DNA of 16,054 nt from PZPK01 sp047628385 (GTDB taxonomy: Bacteria > Pseudomonadota > Gammaproteobacteria > Pseudomonadales > Oleiphilaceae): contig JBLHVH010000059.1 of the NCBI GenBank assembly GCA_047628385.1, forward strand, positions 1-16,054, written 5' to 3'. The position numbers and the translations under genes are program-made. How positions within the stretch are numbered: the first letter of the stretch is position 1; the number at the start of each line of letters is the position of its first letter. Positions 14,966 to 16,054 of this stretch are shown here, piece after piece. The notes beneath the pieces were generated by a model. That model did no database searches. It had not been told where the DNA came from and saw only the letters and a program-made list of their open reading frames with translations.

Positions 14966-15195
14966 AAGATAGTGCTTTAGCTATGAAGCTATGAGTTTTA
15001 TGACATTCTAAAAGGTAACGCTTTTGCTCTACTGCTAGCAATTTATCGTCACCTGAATTTGTATCGCTTTAACTCCTTAGCCCTCATTTTTAGGGCCTGG
15101 CCTAATTGTCCTGATGCAAAAATAGCTAATCAAAGCTCTTGAGCAAAAGCGGACCTTGCTTGAAACCAAAAATCGCTGGCTATTGATCTGACTTT
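14946..15195 (-). pseudogene. Degraded coding-like sequence, family unknown
   Basis: From 15195 the minus strand reads KVRSIASDFWFQARSAFAQE-L, a TGA, then LAIFASGQLGQALKMRAKE and LKRYKFR to a TGA at 15049-15051. After a frameshift it reads SGDDKLLAVEQKRYLLECHK and then THSFIAKALSFELVGI to a TGA at 14946-14948. The pieces abut with single lesions, as expected for one decayed gene. However, a conserved intergenic repeat that happens to be open would look the same. No function is claimed. Confidence 0.35.
15019..15151. repeat. Inverted repeat pair enclosing about 110 bases
   Basis: CGCTTTTGCTC (15019-15029) and GAGCAAAAGCG (15141-15151) are perfect 11-bp complements, with an imperfect GGT extension outward. 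Between them is a small stem GCCCT/AGGGC (15080-15084, 15092-15096). It could be the edge of a small non-autonomous element or a cassette recombination site, but I find no integron core sites. Confidence 0.4.
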
Positions 15196-15258
15196 CAATT
15201 TCTAGGAATATGTTTGAAGCAAGTCGCATATTGAGTAAGTTTATTGTCTATTTTCATA

Positions 15259-15825
15259 TCACTTGATTTCTACTACTAGATGAAGCCCGTCATGAGACTC
15301 TAAAATAACATCTGGCTTAGCATATAAGCCTTGACAAGAATAAACAGTATCATCCTTACTAACCGCCTTAAACTCTCGATTAACAAGCTCTGGAATAACA
15401 TTAGCTACTATTTCGGAGCTTTCTGAGTATCGACTTAAGGGTATAATGCGTTGAGTTAAGGTCATATCTTCTGTTAGTAGCTCTTCATTAACCCTGATAC
15501 CTCTAAATTGAACGCCTCCGAATTTAGTTAACGCTATGTAAGACTTTTTTCTCAAATAAGACGGACTGCTCATCTGATTTTCCAAGTCCTGAATGTAACG
15601 GTCAAAACTGTTATAACCACTAAAACTCCACAATAGAAAGACAATCCAGCAAATTACTCCGACCATTCCATTAAAATATACAAAGGGAATAAATAGAAAT
15701 AAATTGACAATAAGTATCCCTATTTTATTGGGGTGTTTATAAATAATTGCGAAGATGGTCGGTAAAAAATATACAGCTACGAATATCGAAGTAACGAGTA
15801 GATCTGATATTTTTTTATTCCATAT
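15259..15825 (-). pseudogene. Superinfection-immunity-like membrane protein with PD-(D/E)xK-like end, start lost
   Basis: The open frame runs well upstream of the first ATG (15666). The extra residues read VYFLPTIFAIIYKHPNKIG, then NLFLFIPFVYFNGMVGVICW and IVFLLWS. This matches the superinfection-immunity (Imm_superinfect) membrane segment: YFLPT.IA...KHPN..GI...NLFLG plus a second helix. No ATG, GTG or TTG lies in frame before 15666. An ATA at 15823-15825 stands where a start would fit (IWNKKISDLL), and TAG follows shortly upstream. So the start seems to have been lost, or translation begins inside the membrane segment. The soluble part ends KPDVILESHDGLHLVVEIK (Asp119, Glu133, Lys135 counted from the ATG at 15666), which looks like the PD...ExK core of a restriction-endonuclease-like fold. 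The stop comes right after the Lys, where such folds usually continue, so the 3' end may be truncated too. Confidence 0.55.
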
Positions 15826-16054
15826 TTTTTTTAGTACCGCGACGAACTAATGTTCTGCCGCAAATCGCATTATTTTATATGTAAAGAGGTGAGTATGGGT
15901 TCAAAAGAATAGATCTTAGCCTGAAACTTACACTAAATATTGATTAATATTCAGCTAAAAAGAATCTTACAGTTTCAACAAACACGTAGTAACAATTATA
16001 GTCTTTACGCTAATAAAGTATGTGTTTCTGTTCAAACTCTCCGATAGCGCTTTA

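Noticed and set aside
15019..15151. Integron attC site
   Set aside because: The inverted repeat and length would fit, but the core sites RYYYAAC and GTTRRRY are not present at the ends.
15887..15912. Ribosome site followed by ATG at the right edge (plus strand)
   Set aside because: GAGGTGAGT precedes an ATG, but the frame closes after five codons. No relic of a longer protein is seen after it.

Overview
The window is AT-rich bacterial DNA, best explained as a piece of a marine gammaproteobacterial chromosome (probably Alteromonadales/Oceanospirillales-like). The basis is the gene set: a FAS1 (fasciclin) lipoprotein, an NrtS-type small nitrate/nitrite transporter, an MlaC-like periplasmic protein, a CPXCG cysteine-rich protein and an ISNCY-family transposase. 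The assignment rests on gene content only. No rRNA, tRNA or CRISPR array was seen.

Region 1 (1-3400) is largely decayed DNA. A three-domain FAS1 lipoprotein gene (minus) is followed by a degenerate tandem copy of its own last ~35 codons and a terminator. Upstream lies a lipoprotein gene broken by at least three stops and several frameshifts, which still shows two homologous internal units. Next to it is a plus-strand MarR-family regulator relic. Region 2 (about 3490-5105) is an ISNCY insertion sequence with an apparently intact transposase.

Region 3 (5209-10289) holds working genes. First are a class I SAM methyltransferase (plus) and a CPXCG protein (minus). Then comes a minus-strand array, glutaredoxin - dihydrolipoyl-dehydrogenase-like flavoprotein - NrtS - MlaC-like protein, divergent from a cupin/AraC-type regulator. 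The 4-nt gap between the flavoprotein and nrtS, and the short gaps elsewhere, suggest one operon linking thiol redox chemistry with nitrate/nitrite movement and an envelope protein. The AraC-type protein is the obvious candidate regulator.

Region 4 (10312-12330) is a second divergent module: an HxlR-family regulator facing an SDR oxidoreductase followed by a double-cupin (ChrR-like) protein. A repeat cluster in the shared promoter looks like the operator. This layout resembles electrophile/quinone-type sensing units, which is inference.

Region 5 (12331-16054) contains a long intergenic stretch with coding relics and a bidirectional terminator, then a secreted 564-residue cysteine-containing protein of unknown function. 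Beyond it are degraded coding-like DNA with an inverted repeat, and a membrane protein relic that joins a superinfection-immunity-like segment to a PD-(D/E)xK-like motif and lacks a start codon. Nothing recognisable was found in the last ~230 bases.
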